In this document: piece after piece, positions 17,501 to 25,034 of the stretch | How the letters are laid out: every line of letters begins with the position of its first letter | Position numbering within the stretch: position 1 is the stretch's first letter | NCBI GenBank assembly: GCA_002336975.1 | Contig: DDFA01000123.1 | Coordinates: forward strand, 1 to 25,034 | Source of the DNA: Phyllobacteriaceae bacterium UBA1940 | GTDB lineage: Bacteria; Pseudomonadota; Alphaproteobacteria; Rhizobiales; Rhizobiaceae | Reading direction: 5' to 3' | Length of the DNA: 25,034 nucleotides | Translations under genes and position numbers: made by a program | The notes under the pieces: model-generated | Databases searched by the model: none | What the model saw: the letters and a program-made list of their open reading frames with translations, nothing else | What the model was told of the DNA's origin: nothing

Positions 17501-17813
17501 TGCCGGCGCGGCCTTTGCCGAGCGAAAGCAGGCGGCAGAGACGCGAATAGGCCGGGCGGTCGGTTGGAAAAACCAGCATCGACATGCCGTCGGCGAGATC
17601 GAGGCGACAACCAACGATCAGCCGGACAGCTGTCGCCTTCGCCGCTTCATGGGCGCGCACGATGCCGGCAAGCGAATTGCGGTCGACGACAGCAAGCGCC
17701 TCGATGCCAAGCATTGCCGCTTGCGCGAACAGCTCTTCGCAGGAGCTTGCCCCGCGCAGGAAACTGAAATGCGAGGTGACCTGTAGCTCGGCGTATCGCG
17801 CTTCGCCGGTCAT
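14562..17813 (-). CDS. dnaE2: Error-prone DNA polymerase DnaE2 (ImuC)
   Basis: This C-family polymerase (1083 residues) carries out translesion synthesis in the damage-induced ImuA-ImuB-DnaE2 mutasome. A PHP domain opens the protein ([16 protein letters not shown], from about residue 13). The catalytic aspartates lie in [14 protein letters not shown] (Asp376, 378, 380), preceded by [16 protein letters not shown]. An OB-fold near the end ([16 protein letters not shown]) and the terminal VKTRDFR are typical. The length fits DnaE2 and is shorter than DnaE1. The ATG at 17813 overlaps the imuB stop as ATGA, implying coupled translation; an upstream in-frame start at 17837 is therefore rejected. 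Expression should follow the LexA box before imuA. It is the third gene of the operon and intact. A remnant of another dnaE2 tail lies 3.7 kb away. Confidence 0.97.
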   Translation of the reverse strand: MTGEARYAELQVTSHFSFLRGASSCEELFAQAAMLGIEALAVVDRNSLAGIVRAHEAAKATAVRLIVGCRLDLADGMSMLVFPTDRPAYSRLCRLLSLGKGRAGKAKCHLEWDDVVAYGEGLVAVLVPDEADELCAVRLRRLRKVFADRAYLALTLRRRPNDQLRLYELASLATTMRVPTVVTNDVLFHEPARRLMQDVVTCIRHNVTIDDAGFRRERHADRYLKPGDEMARLFSRYPEALARTIEIADRCRFSMDELAYQYPQEKTMPGLTAQQALEKLTWEGADQRYPEGLPEKVIGILKHELRLIETLEYAPYFLTVNSIVRFARSQDILCQGRGSAANSAVCYVLGITSIDPERNNLLFERFVSQERREPPDIDVDFEHERREIVMQWVYETYGRDHAALCSTVIRYRTKGAVRDVGKALGLPEDMTKLLSSQVWGHGEAVDEQRAGELNLNLGDRRLRLTLELAAQLAGTPRHLSQHPGGFVLTHDRLDDLVPIEPAAMKDRQVVEWDKDDIDALKFMKVDVLALGMLTCMKRSFDLLSEHKGIALDLATIPAEDPRTYAMIRKADTIGVFQIESRAQMSMLPRMKPRTFYDLVIEVAIVRPGPIQGDMVHPYLRRRDGKEEVTFPTPELERVLGKTLGVPLFQEQAMQVSMVCAGFSAGEADQLRRAMATFKHTGGVSKFRDKLINGMIANGYTPEFAEKTFSQLEGFGSYGFPESHAASFALIAYASSWMKCWHPDVFCAALLNSQPMGFYLPAQIVRDARDHGVEVRPVCVNASRWDCTLEPTDIEDRFAVRLGLRMVKGLANDDAAAIVAARADEPFASVDDLWRRAGVPAASLVQLAEADTFLPDLNLARRDALWAIKALRDEPLPLFAAATSREQKTVTEIHEPVITLRPMTAGREVVEDYGHVGLTLRSHPVSFLRADLRRRRIVTCEEAMQARDRRWLEAAGLVLVRQRPGSAKGVMFLTMEDETGAANVVVWVKVFEKFRRVLLSSAMLGVRGRIQREGEVVHLVAHELTDLSAELASVGNREAPFPLPHGRGDEAHHGGSGIDPRGMPKGRDIVDAYDHIKVKTRDFR

Positions 17814-19333
17814 CCGAAGATCCCGTGCATGAACCATCTATGCGATCCGGTCGCGGCATCCTCGCCATCGCCGGCGCGATAGACCCAGTAGCGCTCGCCG
17901 TTCTCGTCCTCGACCTGGAAATAATCCCTCACCGCCGCGAGCTCAGCGTCACGCTTCCACCATTCCCCGAAAACCCGTTCCGGGCCGTCCGCCCGCTTCA
18001 CGCGGCGGCGCACCCCGCGCCAGGTGAAGGTCACGGGCGGATGGTCGGGAAGGAGTGCTACCGTCTCGATCGGCTCGGGCCGCGGCAGCAAGCGCGACGG
18101 GCGTGGCCAATGGCCTGGCCAGCCCTCGCCGGTGTCCGGCGCCATCGGCGCGATACGTTGAACCGACCGCTCGGGAACGTCGCTCTGCACCGGGGCGAAG
18201 CGATAGAGCCGGTCCTCGCCGACACGGTTGGCGAGGATATCGATCACATCCGAGACATCAGGTTCCGGCGCCTCGGCCAGCGAAGAGATCGTCTGCTTCG
18301 CTCGCAGCGGCTCGGCAGCAAGTGCTGCAAGCCGCATCTGCTCGATGCCGAAGCCTGGGTCTATCGTCTCTATTTTGTCGGTGAGAAGCCGGGTCAAGCG
18401 CTTCATGTCGCGAACCGGCATTGCTGTGCCGACCCGGATCGCCTCGATGCGATTGTCAACGCGGAAGAACAGGAGATCGAGCCGGCGTGCGCCAAGCCCT
18501 CGCATCTCAAGTTCGGCGCAGAGCTCGGCCACCAGCTTGCCCGTATAGCGAGCGATGGTCTCGGCCGCGCCGATCGGTTCGGCAAAATTACGGCGCACCT
18601 CGGCGACCTCCTCCGGTCGGATCGGCTCTATCGGTTCGCTCACCCGTCCGAACGCCTGGTCGAGGCGTCGGCCGGGTTCTGGTCCGAAACGCAGGGCGAG
18701 CGATGCGCGCGGCGTACCGGCAAGATCCGCAATCGTCTCGAAGCCGAGCCGTCGCAGGCTATTGATCGTCCCGGCGGGAAGGCGAAGGGCAGCAATCGGC
18801 AAAGTCTGGACCGCCTGTGCAATCTCACCGGACGGAACGACAAGGGTCTGCCGTTCACCGAAGCGGGCCAGTGCGTGGGCTGCACCCCAGGTATCGGCGA
18901 TTGCGGCGCGTGCGGCTAGACCGGAGCCGCCAAGCCGCGCCACCATTTCGGAGAGCATCGCCGCCTCGCCGCCATGCAGATGATCGGCGCCGGTGGTGTC
19001 GATGACGAGGCCGTCCGGCGGATCGGCAGCGACGATCGGCGCATAGCGGCGCAACGCCCACAGCGCCAATCGCTCGAGCGCCATTTCGTCGGCTTCGGGC
19101 TCGGCATCATGAATCGCGAGATTAGGGACGAGAGCCTGCGCCTTGCTCGCCGGCATGCCGATACGCAAGCCGGCTGCGTGCGCTGCCGCATCGGCGGCGA
19201 GCACGACACGGCGACGACCATCACGGCCGACAAGGACGAGCGGCGTCTCAGGCGGAGGCGCGGCGTCGCCCGATTTCCTTCTGAAGCGGTCCGTCGGCCA
19301 CATCGGAAGGAAGAGCGATACGACCCTTGGCAT
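17810..19333 (-). CDS. imuB: ImuB, catalytically inactive Y-family polymerase homologue of the SOS mutasome
   Basis: ImuB (507 residues here) is the hub of the mutasome and joins DnaE2, ImuA and the sliding clamp. It is built like a DinB polymerase, but the metal-binding acids are missing: the first motif reads [11 protein letters not shown] instead of a DMDAF-type sequence, and the second [10 protein letters not shown]. The ATG at 19333 has GGAGG 8 bases upstream; the longer start at 19360 lacks this. The gene overlaps the end of imuA by 86 bases and the start of dnaE2 by 4. Where other ImuB proteins carry a clamp-binding peptide (about residue 350), this one reads KQTISSLAE, a poor match. 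The C-terminus contains [24 protein letters not shown] and [10 protein letters not shown], which are characteristic of alphaproteobacterial ImuB. Confidence 0.95.
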   Translation of the reverse strand: MPRVVSLFLPMWPTDRFRRKSGDAAPPPETPLVLVGRDGRRRVVLAADAAAHAAGLRIGMPASKAQALVPNLAIHDAEPEADEMALERLALWALRRYAPIVAADPPDGLVIDTTGADHLHGGEAAMLSEMVARLGGSGLAARAAIADTWGAAHALARFGERQTLVVPSGEIAQAVQTLPIAALRLPAGTINSLRRLGFETIADLAGTPRASLALRFGPEPGRRLDQAFGRVSEPIEPIRPEEVAEVRRNFAEPIGAAETIARYTGKLVAELCAELEMRGLGARRLDLLFFRVDNRIEAIRVGTAMPVRDMKRLTRLLTDKIETIDPGFGIEQMRLAALAAEPLRAKQTISSLAEAPEPDVSDVIDILANRVGEDRLYRFAPVQSDVPERSVQRIAPMAPDTGEGWPGHWPRPSRLLPRPEPIETVALLPDHPPVTFTWRGVRRRVKRADGPERVFGEWWKRDAELAAVRDYFQVEDENGERYWVYRAGDGEDAATGSHRWFMHGIFG

Positions 19334-20006
19334 CGCAAGCCTCCACAATAAAATCTGCACTCTCTCCGGCCCGGCATCGGATCAGCTCGACATGCCAGCG
19401 CGCGCGCCCGACGCCCTGAACCGGCAATGGTGTCGACGGCAGGACCGACACCCGCCAGCGTGTCTCGGCGGCTGTCGGCTGACCAAAATCCGTTGCCTCC
19501 GTCTGCCGGCGCCAGCGGCGAATGGCGATGCCGATGGCGCCGGAGCTTTCTGCGGCAAGCTGCAGCCGCCGTGAGGCCGTCATCGAAAGCCGTGCAATCT
19601 CGGCAACGACAGCGCCAAAACCGCCATGAAGACCCTCCTCGAAACAGGCGAGAACAGACTTTTCGTCGCCGGCTTCGACATAGATCACCCTTCCCGGAGG
19701 AAGGCCGGCCTGTTCGATCGCCGGCGCAAACAGATCAGGCCGGGTAACGCACCACAGCACCTTGCGTACCGTGCGGGCGGCAATCCCTGCTGCAAAGAGT
19801 GCCGCGGCCGCCCCGTCGACGGCCCCATTTCCACCACCCGCGACCTCATGCAGACCGCCAAAAGCCAATCCTCCTCCCGGCAGGACCCTGTCGATCTCGG
19901 CCACGCCGAACGGCAGAACCATGCGGGCGCGCGCGTTGCCGCCTTCGAGGCGCGCAATGCGTTCTCGAAGCTCGGAAACGGCAGCAGGGGGCGCCGATAC
20001 ACTCAT
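19248..20006 (-). CDS. imuA: ImuA, RecA-like accessory protein of the SOS mutasome
   Basis: This 252-residue protein has the RecA/SulA-like fold of ImuA: MVLPFGVAEIDRVLPGGGLAFGGLHEV, then VLWCVTRPDLFAPAIEQAGLPPGRVIYVEAGDE. The nucleotide loop is degenerate (VAGGGNGAVDG in place of a GxxxxGKT motif), as usual in ImuA, so ATP hydrolysis is doubtful. It is required with ImuB and DnaE2 for induced mutagenesis in Caulobacter and relatives; the partner order here is the same. AAGGG lies 5 bases before the ATG at 20006. It is the first gene of the operon and a perfect LexA box starts 33 bases upstream. Its 3' end overlaps imuB by 86 bases. Confidence 0.95.
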   Translation of the reverse strand: MSVSAPPAAVSELRERIARLEGGNARARMVLPFGVAEIDRVLPGGGLAFGGLHEVAGGGNGAVDGAAAALFAAGIAARTVRKVLWCVTRPDLFAPAIEQAGLPPGRVIYVEAGDEKSVLACFEEGLHGGFGAVVAEIARLSMTASRRLQLAAESSGAIGIAIRRWRRQTEATDFGQPTAAETRWRVSVLPSTPLPVQGVGRARWHVELIRCRAGESADFIVEACDAKGRIALPSDVADGPLQKEIGRRRASA

Positions 20007-20038
20007 CTGTCCCTTGAAACACGGAAAGCCCGTGATAT

Positions 20039-20053
20039 GTTCTATGTTTGTTC
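20039..20053. promoter_or_regulatory. LexA (SOS) box of the imuA-imuB-dnaE2 operon
   Basis: The + strand reads GTTC-TATGTTT-GTTC, an exact alphaproteobacterial LexA operator. It lies 32 bases upstream of the imuA ATG and 75 bases upstream of the divergent unknown gene at 20129, so one operator could control both directions. LexA control of imuA-imuB-dnaE2 is established in Caulobacter and other bacteria. Confidence 0.9.
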
Positions 20054-20128
20054 TCGTCTTGATCGAGAGTCAATCGGGCTGATGTCGTGCCCTGCGGAAG
20101 CGAAGGGCGTCGATGCTCCCGAGCAGCA

Positions 20129-20749
20129 ATGGAGGCAGGTGATGACCATCACGTCGAAGGAGCGCAGCCGGAAGAAATCGTGCGTGGCTTGTTCGCCGCC
20201 CAGGACGTGTTCGACAAGGCCGGCGTCACCCCAGATCAGGCGGCGTCGGCGCGCTTTGTCGTCGAAGGTTGGGACATCCGTGGCTTTACCGGCAAGGTTC
20301 CGGAGGAAGAACTCGCGATCTGCATTATCTGGGATGAGGCCGACCAGGCGGCGGTCCGAGCTTGTTGCGCTGGCTGGGCTACCGACAGAGTGCCAAGCTC
20401 GGCCGATCTCGAGCTTGTTCGTGAACCGCAGCGTCTCAGCTTCACCTCGCAGGAGGAGAAGAGCGAGTGGCTTTTCCACACCGCCGACGCCGGCATTCTC
20501 CAAGAAATGTGCGAGGAAGGCTATTTCGACGACGGACGGCCGGAAGATGAGGTTGCTTTCCTGCTTGACGATTGGGATTTCGAGCGCCTGACCAATGAGC
20601 AGCGGAGGCTCTACGACGAACACCTATCCCCATTGATGCGCATCTGGTTCTTCGAGCGCGAGCGCTTTGAGGGGGAATATAACCGCCTGAGAAATGAGCG
20701 GCCGCATGAACTGCCGGATGACCGCCAACTCAACCTTTTCGCGGCTTAA
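20129..20749 (+). CDS. Unknown acidic protein ending in a sliding-clamp-binding motif
   Basis: This 206-residue acidic protein matches no family I recognise. Features are a helical start (PEEIVRGLFAAQDVFDKAGVTP), a beta-like centre (RFVVEGWDIRGF, EELAICIIWDEAD), an aromatic acidic region (EVAFLLDDWDFERL) and a charged helix (MRIWFFERERFEGEYNRLRNE). The last seven residues are QLNLFAA; QLNLF (200-204) fits the bacterial beta-clamp-binding consensus QL(S/D)LF and is placed on an exposed tail. The ATG at 20129 is a choice: the frame is open back to 20087, and the ribosome site is weak. The gene is divergent from imuA and shares its LexA box, so it is probably damage-induced and may tether a repair factor, or the mutasome, to the clamp. 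That role is inference. No membrane segment or enzyme motif was seen. Confidence 0.75.
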   Translation: MEAGDDHHVEGAQPEEIVRGLFAAQDVFDKAGVTPDQAASARFVVEGWDIRGFTGKVPEEELAICIIWDEADQAAVRACCAGWATDRVPSSADLELVREPQRLSFTSQEEKSEWLFHTADAGILQEMCEEGYFDDGRPEDEVAFLLDDWDFERLTNEQRRLYDEHLSPLMRIWFFERERFEGEYNRLRNERPHELPDDRQLNLFAA

Positions 20750-20863
20750 GACACGCAGACCTGGCTGGCTGGCGGCTATTTTGCCAAGTTCATTTCCCGA
20801 TGCGGTGGCCATGCCACGAAACTGAGCGTCAGGTCAGGGTCACGGGCGTGCTATACGTCTTTG

Positions 20864-21235
20864 ATGGCAATTGGTTCGATGTTGCGCCCGCGCTGTCTGC
20901 CGGAAAAGCGCTTTCCATCCTATGCGTATCTGCCGGGCAGGCAACCGCATCCGGTGCGCGATCCCGCGGGACATAGCTACCACAGCGAAGCCATGCCGTT
21001 GGCCGCGGAGACGTCGCTTGACTCAGACATGTTCCTCTGGGGTCTCGACCTGTTCAATCACGGATATTACTGGGAAGCTCATGAGGCTTGGGAAGGTCTG
21101 TGGCAGGTTGCGGATCGAGGCGGTCCGCTCCGGATGCTCTTCAAGGGGTTGATCCTGTTATCGGCGGCTGGCGTGAAGATCCGCGAGGGCAAGCAAGCCG
21201 CGGCGATGCGTCATGGCGTCACGACACGAAAGTGA
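20864..21235 (+). pseudogene. DUF309 gene, 5' part, cut by the Tn3 element
   Basis: The frame carries the DUF309 signature GLDLFNHGYYWEAHEAWEGLW followed by FKGLILLSAAGVKIREGKQAA, then meets the transposon inverted repeat at 21215. The last five residues (VTTRK) and the stop at 21235 come from the repeat itself. About 117 native codons remain; the missing part should be past the right edge, after the other transposon end. DUF309 proteins are small helical bundle proteins of unknown function with a conserved His-Glu motif (WEAHEAWE). The start is either the ATG at 20864 or the one at 20879 (MLRPRCLPEKRF); neither has a strong ribosome site. The broken product lacks the C-terminal helices and is probably non-functional. 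Confidence 0.85.
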
Positions 21236-21259
21236 TGAATCTGTCCGACTTTTGAGAAC
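21215..21259 (+). repeat. Left terminal inverted repeat of the Tn3 element
   Basis: It starts GGCGTCACGACACGAAAGTG and ends in GACTTTTGAGAAC. It matches the reverse complement of 24990-25034 at 44 of 45 positions; the mismatch is A against G at repeat position 21. Its inner part contains TGTCCG, the same hexamer that recurs in the res site. Confidence 0.95.
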
Positions 21260-21268
21260 ATAGGGTGA

Positions 21269-24235
21269 TCAGGCTGCCAGCATAGATGCTTCGCACCGTA
21301 GCGGCCTGAGATCGAGGCTGTCTGTCGGGGTCCAGATGTAATCGCCGGTGAGGCTGATATGCTGCCATCCGAGCGGAGCGATGTGTTTGATCACGTCGGG
21401 CGGCGTGGCGACGCCCTCCTGGTTAAGCTCGACGAACGCCGGTTCGAGATAGAGCGTGTTCCAGTAGACGATGGCGTTGATCAGCAGGTTCAGTCCGGAC
21501 GCCCGATAGAACTGGCTCTCGAAGGTTCTGTCCCGCAGCTCTCCGAGCCGGTTGAAGAACAGCGCGCGAGCCAGGGTATTTTGGGCCTCGCTCTTGTTGA
21601 GCCCGGCGGTGGCATTCCTGCGCATTTCGGGGTTCTGCCACCATTGGGGCAGGAAGATGGACCGATTGATGCGCCCGATGTCGCGCAGCGCCAGCGCCAG
21701 TCCGTTTTGGCGCGGGAATGCGGACAGCTTTGCCAGCAGGGTCGAAGGGCGGACCTGGCCGGAGCGGATCGTCGTGACAAGGCGCAGGATGTCATTCCAG
21801 TTTGCCTTGATCCGCTCGACGTTGATGGGCTCGCCGACGAGCGATGCCAGGTTTTCGGGAGGCGTGTCGCCCGGGAATAGATAAAGCTTGCGATCCTTGA
21901 GACCGCGCAGGCGAGGCACGAGCTGGAAACCGACGAGGTGGCAGAGGGCGAAACTCATGTCGCTGACCCCGCCGGTATCGACATAGTGGGTTTCGATGGC
22001 GAGGTCGCTGCCATGATAGAGGAGACCGTCGAGGACATATATGGCCTCGCTCGCATTGGCATTCATGGCGATGATATGGAAAGCGCCATATTGGTCGGAG
22101 GTGAAGCGATAGAATTTGGCGCCGGGATTGGGGCCATAGCGGGCGTTGAGGTCGCCGATCGCCTCGGCATGCCCTCCCGCCGGAAAATACTGCCCATCCG
22201 AGGAAGAAGTGGTTCCGTCGCCCCACAATCCGGCCAGCGGCAATTGCCTCTGGGCGTTGACGAGGATGGCATGCGCGGCAGTGTAGCCTTCTTCCCGGAT
22301 GTGCCAGTCGTGCGCCCAGGCGAGCTGGCGCATCGTCAGCCCGGGAGAGACATCCGCCATCCTGGTGAGGCCGAGATTGATGCCGTCCGCCAGGATGGCG
22401 GTAAGAAGCGCAAGCTTGTTGTCGGCTGTCCGCCCGGTGCGCAGATGGGTGAAGGCGTTGGAAAATCCCGTGTGTGTATCCACCTCAAGCAAAAGGTCGG
22501 TGATGCGGATCGCCGGCAGGCGGCCTTCCACTTGTCGTTTCAGCGCCTTCGCGATATCCGGAAACATGGCCTTGTGCGGCGTGACGCTGAAACCCGCGCC
22601 GGTCAATTCGACATCGTCGAGTTCGCCGGCGGCAGCCAAACGGGAAAGGTCACTCAGCCCGTCGTTCAAGATCTGGCGTTGCTGCTTCAGATAGGTTTCC
22701 ACGTCGGTATCGACGGCGACCGGAAGCGGACCCTCCTCGCGCATCAGCTCGAATGTCGGCGTGGGAATGAGGAAGCTCTCGAAGGACTGGAAGCGTTTGG
22801 CTCCTTCCACCCAGACATCGCCAGCATCGAGGCGGCGTCTCAATTCACTGAACAGGCAGAGTTCATAGGCCCTGCGATCGATCTTGCCATCCTGCAGGAT
22901 GAGAGGCATCCAACCTCTCGGCGCAAACGATATGGGCGCCCTGTCGGGTATTGCTCTTTTCCGGGTGCGGTACAGATCGGCGACCGTGGACAGCGCCCGC
23001 AGGAGGTTTGCCGCCACGGCGTGGCCACGAAACACGAACGCCGACAGGAATTCCGGCGCCATTTTTCGGATTGTCGGATAGCGCTGGAGCATTTCGATCT
23101 TCCCGTCGATGCTGTCCGGGGCAATCAGCGTGTCGACCGCCTGAACGCTGGTCGTGAAGCCCGGCCATTGAATGATCCGTTCGAGCGCCCTGCCGATATC
23201 CTCGCCTTTCTCCCTGGCCTCGATGATCGCGTGGCAAACTTTCGAAACGTCCCTGAGCGGCTTTTGAACCTCCCGGACGGAACGGGTGATGCGGGCGGTC
23301 GCCTGATTGTCGGCGCGCCGCGTCAAGGCGCCGATCAGTTTCTTGAACACGTCGATTGCGCAATCGGTCAGATGGCGGGAAAGATGCAGGACGGTGGCCG
23401 CGAGCACGGCGTGCCGGCGTTCTGGGTTGAGATCGCGTAGATGCTGTGCGCTCATCCGCACCCCTTCCGCGGCGAGTTCATCAAAAACCTTGGCCGGAAT
23501 GCGCTCCATCAGTTCCGCAGGCAGGTGCAGTGACCGAAGAAACTGAACGCGTTCGGCTATCCTGTCGAGATTGACGGCGGTGGGCGACAGTGCCGGTGTT
23601 CGTGCCCAGGCGAGGATGGTCGCGCTCGTCCCTTCACGTGGATCGAGAAGCTTCTCCAGATCAAGCTTCTGCTGTTCCGAAAGCCCGCCGGCCAGGGCCC
23701 GGTGACCGATACGGATACCGCGCCGGATTGCAACGTGGATGATGGCTTCGAGCGCGCCACGCGCCGGCAGGAGAATTCGCCGGCGGCGCAATTCCTCCAC
23801 AACCATGTCCGCCAATGCATCGGCCTGACGCATGGTTTGCGCCGCAGGCGTCAGCCAGCCGGTCAGCGCCCGCACATCCGAAGGCCCGAACGGGCGCATC
23901 TTCATCCTCTCGAAAAGCAGAGCGAGGTGTTCTCGGCGTGTCTGCGGACGCTCGAAATATCGATCGATCTCGCGATGATCGACGCCGATTTGCCGCGCCA
24001 GGAACCGCAAGACACCTGGCGGCAGGACCTCACCATCTGCAAGCGGCCGGCCTGGAAATCGCAACGTTGCCAGAACACAGGCCAGACCCAGCCGGTTCGA
24101 CGCACGGTTCTGCCGCATGATCAGATCGAGATCCGACTGGTCCAGCGTGTAATATTTGGCGATCTCCCTTTCGTCATCGGGGATCGATGTCGCCTGGTTC
24201 CACCATATTTCGCTCAACAGTGCTCTTCGCGCCAT
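21269..24235 (-). CDS. tnpA: Tn3-family transposase TnpA
   Basis: This 988-residue enzyme catalyses replicative transposition into cointegrates. The N-terminus is the DNA-binding DUF4158 region (MARRALLSEIWWNQATSIPDDEREIAKYYTL in outline). The catalytic triad lies in the C-terminal half: Asp673 in LWGDGTTSSSDG, Asp753 in YVDTGGVSD and Glu883 in NKSEAQNTL. Spacing of 80 and 130 residues is close to that in Tn3. Length is normal and the frame is unbroken. The gene ends 9 bases inside the left inverted repeat. The start at 24235 has only a weak GAGATGG upstream. The adjoining res region presumably holds its promoter, so resolvase binding may repress it as in Tn3. Confidence 0.97.
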   Translation of the reverse strand: MARRALLSEIWWNQATSIPDDEREIAKYYTLDQSDLDLIMRQNRASNRLGLACVLATLRFPGRPLADGEVLPPGVLRFLARQIGVDHREIDRYFERPQTRREHLALLFERMKMRPFGPSDVRALTGWLTPAAQTMRQADALADMVVEELRRRRILLPARGALEAIIHVAIRRGIRIGHRALAGGLSEQQKLDLEKLLDPREGTSATILAWARTPALSPTAVNLDRIAERVQFLRSLHLPAELMERIPAKVFDELAAEGVRMSAQHLRDLNPERRHAVLAATVLHLSRHLTDCAIDVFKKLIGALTRRADNQATARITRSVREVQKPLRDVSKVCHAIIEAREKGEDIGRALERIIQWPGFTTSVQAVDTLIAPDSIDGKIEMLQRYPTIRKMAPEFLSAFVFRGHAVAANLLRALSTVADLYRTRKRAIPDRAPISFAPRGWMPLILQDGKIDRRAYELCLFSELRRRLDAGDVWVEGAKRFQSFESFLIPTPTFELMREEGPLPVAVDTDVETYLKQQRQILNDGLSDLSRLAAAGELDDVELTGAGFSVTPHKAMFPDIAKALKRQVEGRLPAIRITDLLLEVDTHTGFSNAFTHLRTGRTADNKLALLTAILADGINLGLTRMADVSPGLTMRQLAWAHDWHIREEGYTAAHAILVNAQRQLPLAGLWGDGTTSSSDGQYFPAGGHAEAIGDLNARYGPNPGAKFYRFTSDQYGAFHIIAMNANASEAIYVLDGLLYHGSDLAIETHYVDTGGVSDMSFALCHLVGFQLVPRLRGLKDRKLYLFPGDTPPENLASLVGEPINVERIKANWNDILRLVTTIRSGQVRPSTLLAKLSAFPRQNGLALALRDIGRINRSIFLPQWWQNPEMRRNATAGLNKSEAQNTLARALFFNRLGELRDRTFESQFYRASGLNLLINAIVYWNTLYLEPAFVELNQEGVATPPDVIKHIAPLGWQHISLTGDYIWTPTDSLDLRPLRCEASMLAA

Positions 24236-24284
24236 TCATCATCATCCATCTCGTCGAGGGGGCTGCAGCGAAATGGAAAATGCG

Positions 24285-24396
24285 TGTCCGGCAAACGACC
24301 GTTTCACGGCTTCCACAGATTTTGTCCGCAAACCTTGCCATGAAACGGCAAATCGGACATTGTCCGCATTTAACGAGAAAACGGACAAATCGCCTC
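24285..24396. promoter_or_regulatory. Putative res site for the Tn3 resolvase
   Basis: The space between tnpA and tnpR is full of the hexamer TGTCCG and its complement CGGACA. TGTCCG starts at 24285, 24323 and 24361; CGGACA starts at 24354 and 24382. Two of the hexamer pairs face each other over 37 bases (24323-24359) and 27 bases (24361-24387), which suits paired resolvase subsites. The abutting pair at 24354-24366 forms the palindrome CGGACA-T-TGTCCG. The site should also carry both promoters. Confidence 0.7.
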
Positions 24397-24972
24397 ATGA
24401 CCACTATTGGCTACGCAAGGGTATCCACCGGCGACCAGCATACGGCGCTTCAACTCGATGCGCTGCGCAAGGCGGGCTGCGAGAAGCTGTTCGAAGACAA
24501 GGCATCGGGTGTGAAAACCGATCGGCCGGGGCTAGCCGAAGCCGTGCGCTATGCTCGAGACGGCGACACGCTTACGGTCTGGAAGCTCGATCGCCTGGGC
24601 CGATCGATGAAGCACCTGATCGAGATCGTCACCGAGCTGGAATCCAAGGGTGTAGGCTTTCGATCTATCACCGAAAACATCGACACCACGACACCCGGCG
24701 GTCGCCTGGTCTTCCATCTGTTCGGGGCGCTGGCCCAGTTCGAACGCGATCTCATTCGGGAAAGAACCCGCGCCGGACTACAGGCAGCAGAGGAAAGGGG
24801 CCGGCGCGGAGGCCGGCAAGCTGTCGTCACGCCGGAGAAGCTCGCCAAGGCCCGCCAGCATCTGGCTGCCGGCCTCAATGTTCGCGAAGCCGCCGCGCGT
24901 GTGAAAATCGGCAAAACCGCCCTCTATGAAGCCCTCAAAGCCGAGAAATCTGTCGCGGCCACTATCAAATAA
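24397..24972 (+). CDS. tnpR: Serine resolvase TnpR
   Basis: This 191-residue serine recombinase resolves transposition cointegrates at res. The catalytic domain begins MTTIGYARVST with the nucleophile Ser10, followed by conserved WKLDRLGRS and the FGALAQFERDLIRERTRAGL region leading into the long E helix. The C-terminal 45 residues (VTPEKLAKARQHLAAGLNVR onward) form the helix-turn-helix that reads res. The ATG at 24397 matches the family start; the frame is open further upstream, but that part runs through the res site. It is divergent from tnpA with 161 bases between them and ends 17 bases before the right inverted repeat. Confidence 0.95.
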   Translation: MTTIGYARVSTGDQHTALQLDALRKAGCEKLFEDKASGVKTDRPGLAEAVRYARDGDTLTVWKLDRLGRSMKHLIEIVTELESKGVGFRSITENIDTTTPGGRLVFHLFGALAQFERDLIRERTRAGLQAAEERGRRGGRQAVVTPEKLAKARQHLAAGLNVREAAARVKIGKTALYEALKAEKSVAATIK

Positions 24973-24989
24973 GCCGGAGTTCCGGGTAC

Positions 24990-25034
24990 GTTCTCAAAAG
25001 TCGGACAGATTCACCACTTTCGTGTCGTGACGCC
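24990..25034 (-). repeat. Right terminal inverted repeat of the Tn3 element
   Basis: The reverse complement starts GGCGTCACGACACGAAAGTG and matches the left repeat at 44 of 45 positions. The window ends at the last matched base, so it cannot be seen whether the repeat has one or more further outer bases, nor the target duplication. Confidence 0.93.

Larger units (their letters stand above)
21215..25034. mobile_element. Tn3-family transposon (tnpA, res, tnpR)
   Basis: Two inverted repeats of 45 bases bound a 3820-base element that encodes only a transposase and a resolvase, divergently arranged around a res site as in Tn3. No cargo gene is present. The left end cuts a DUF309 gene. A 5-base target duplication is expected: the five bases before the left end are GTCAT (21210-21214), and the matching copy would lie just beyond the window. 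Both genes are intact and the repeats are nearly identical, so the element looks young and probably active. Confidence 0.93.

Noticed and set aside
17825..18919. Open frame of 364 codons on the + strand
   Set aside because: It is antisense to imuB and shows no recognisable domain.
19626..20591. Open frame of 321 codons on the + strand starting inside imuA
   Set aside because: It is antisense to imuA and then out of frame with the QLNLF gene. Its later part is rich in Arg, Ser and Pro, unlike the well-behaved frame at 20129.
1..25034. CRISPR arrays, tRNA, rRNA and riboswitches
   Set aside because: No regularly spaced repeats, no cloverleaf-like sequence and no rRNA segments were seen when reading the window.

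Overview
The window looks like accessory DNA (a plasmid, chromid or genomic island) of an alphaproteobacterium, most likely of the rhizobial order (Hyphomicrobiales). The evidence is the high GC content, the GTTC-N7-GTTC form of the LexA box, the imuA-imuB-dnaE2 order of the SOS mutagenesis cassette, and a left-hand block of families (DUF1419, DUF3085, a giant methylase-helicase, a DUF3991/toprim protein) that I associate with rhizobial plasmids. No replication, conjugation, rRNA or tRNA genes are visible, so the replicon type is inferred.

Layout. 1-6124: a tight leftward operon of a DUF1419 protein, a DUF3085 protein and an N6-adenine methylase/SNF2-type helicase fusion of at least 1675 residues that runs off the left edge. 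6372-6974: a lone rightward exported protein. 6981-8362: a leftward DUF3991/toprim primase-like gene and a 90-residue unknown. 8503-9658: two SRAP (YedK/HMCES) genes, transcribed divergently from a shared perfect LexA box; the rightward one has the full active site and the leftward one has lost most of it. 9687-10694: an ATP-dependent DNA ligase of the LigD-ligase/LigC type. 10759-10835: a decayed tail of a second dnaE2. 10961-13747: a helicase IV-like UvrD-family helicase with a C-terminal zinc finger. 13748-14507: a sparsely coding stretch with one or two small doubtful genes and a perfect palindrome. 14562-20006: the imuA-imuB-dnaE2 operon, led by another perfect LexA box. 20129-20749: a divergent unknown gene on the other side of that box, whose protein ends in a sliding-clamp-binding motif (QLNLF). 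20864-21214: the 5' part of a DUF309 gene. 21215-25034: a Tn3-family transposon (tnpA, res site, tnpR) with 45-bp terminal inverted repeats, which cuts the DUF309 gene.

How it fits together. The middle 12 kb reads as a DNA-damage tolerance and repair island. Two LexA-controlled divergent promoters drive a translesion mutasome (ImuA, ImuB, DnaE2), an abasic-site crosslinking protein (SRAP) and its degenerate partner, with a ligase and a helicase between them. The most novel candidates are the unknown clamp-motif protein sharing the imuA LexA box (20129-20749) and the active/degenerate SRAP pair around one LexA box. The left block probably serves the mobile replicon itself. The Tn3 element is a recent-looking insertion, because its inverted repeats differ at only one of 45 positions.
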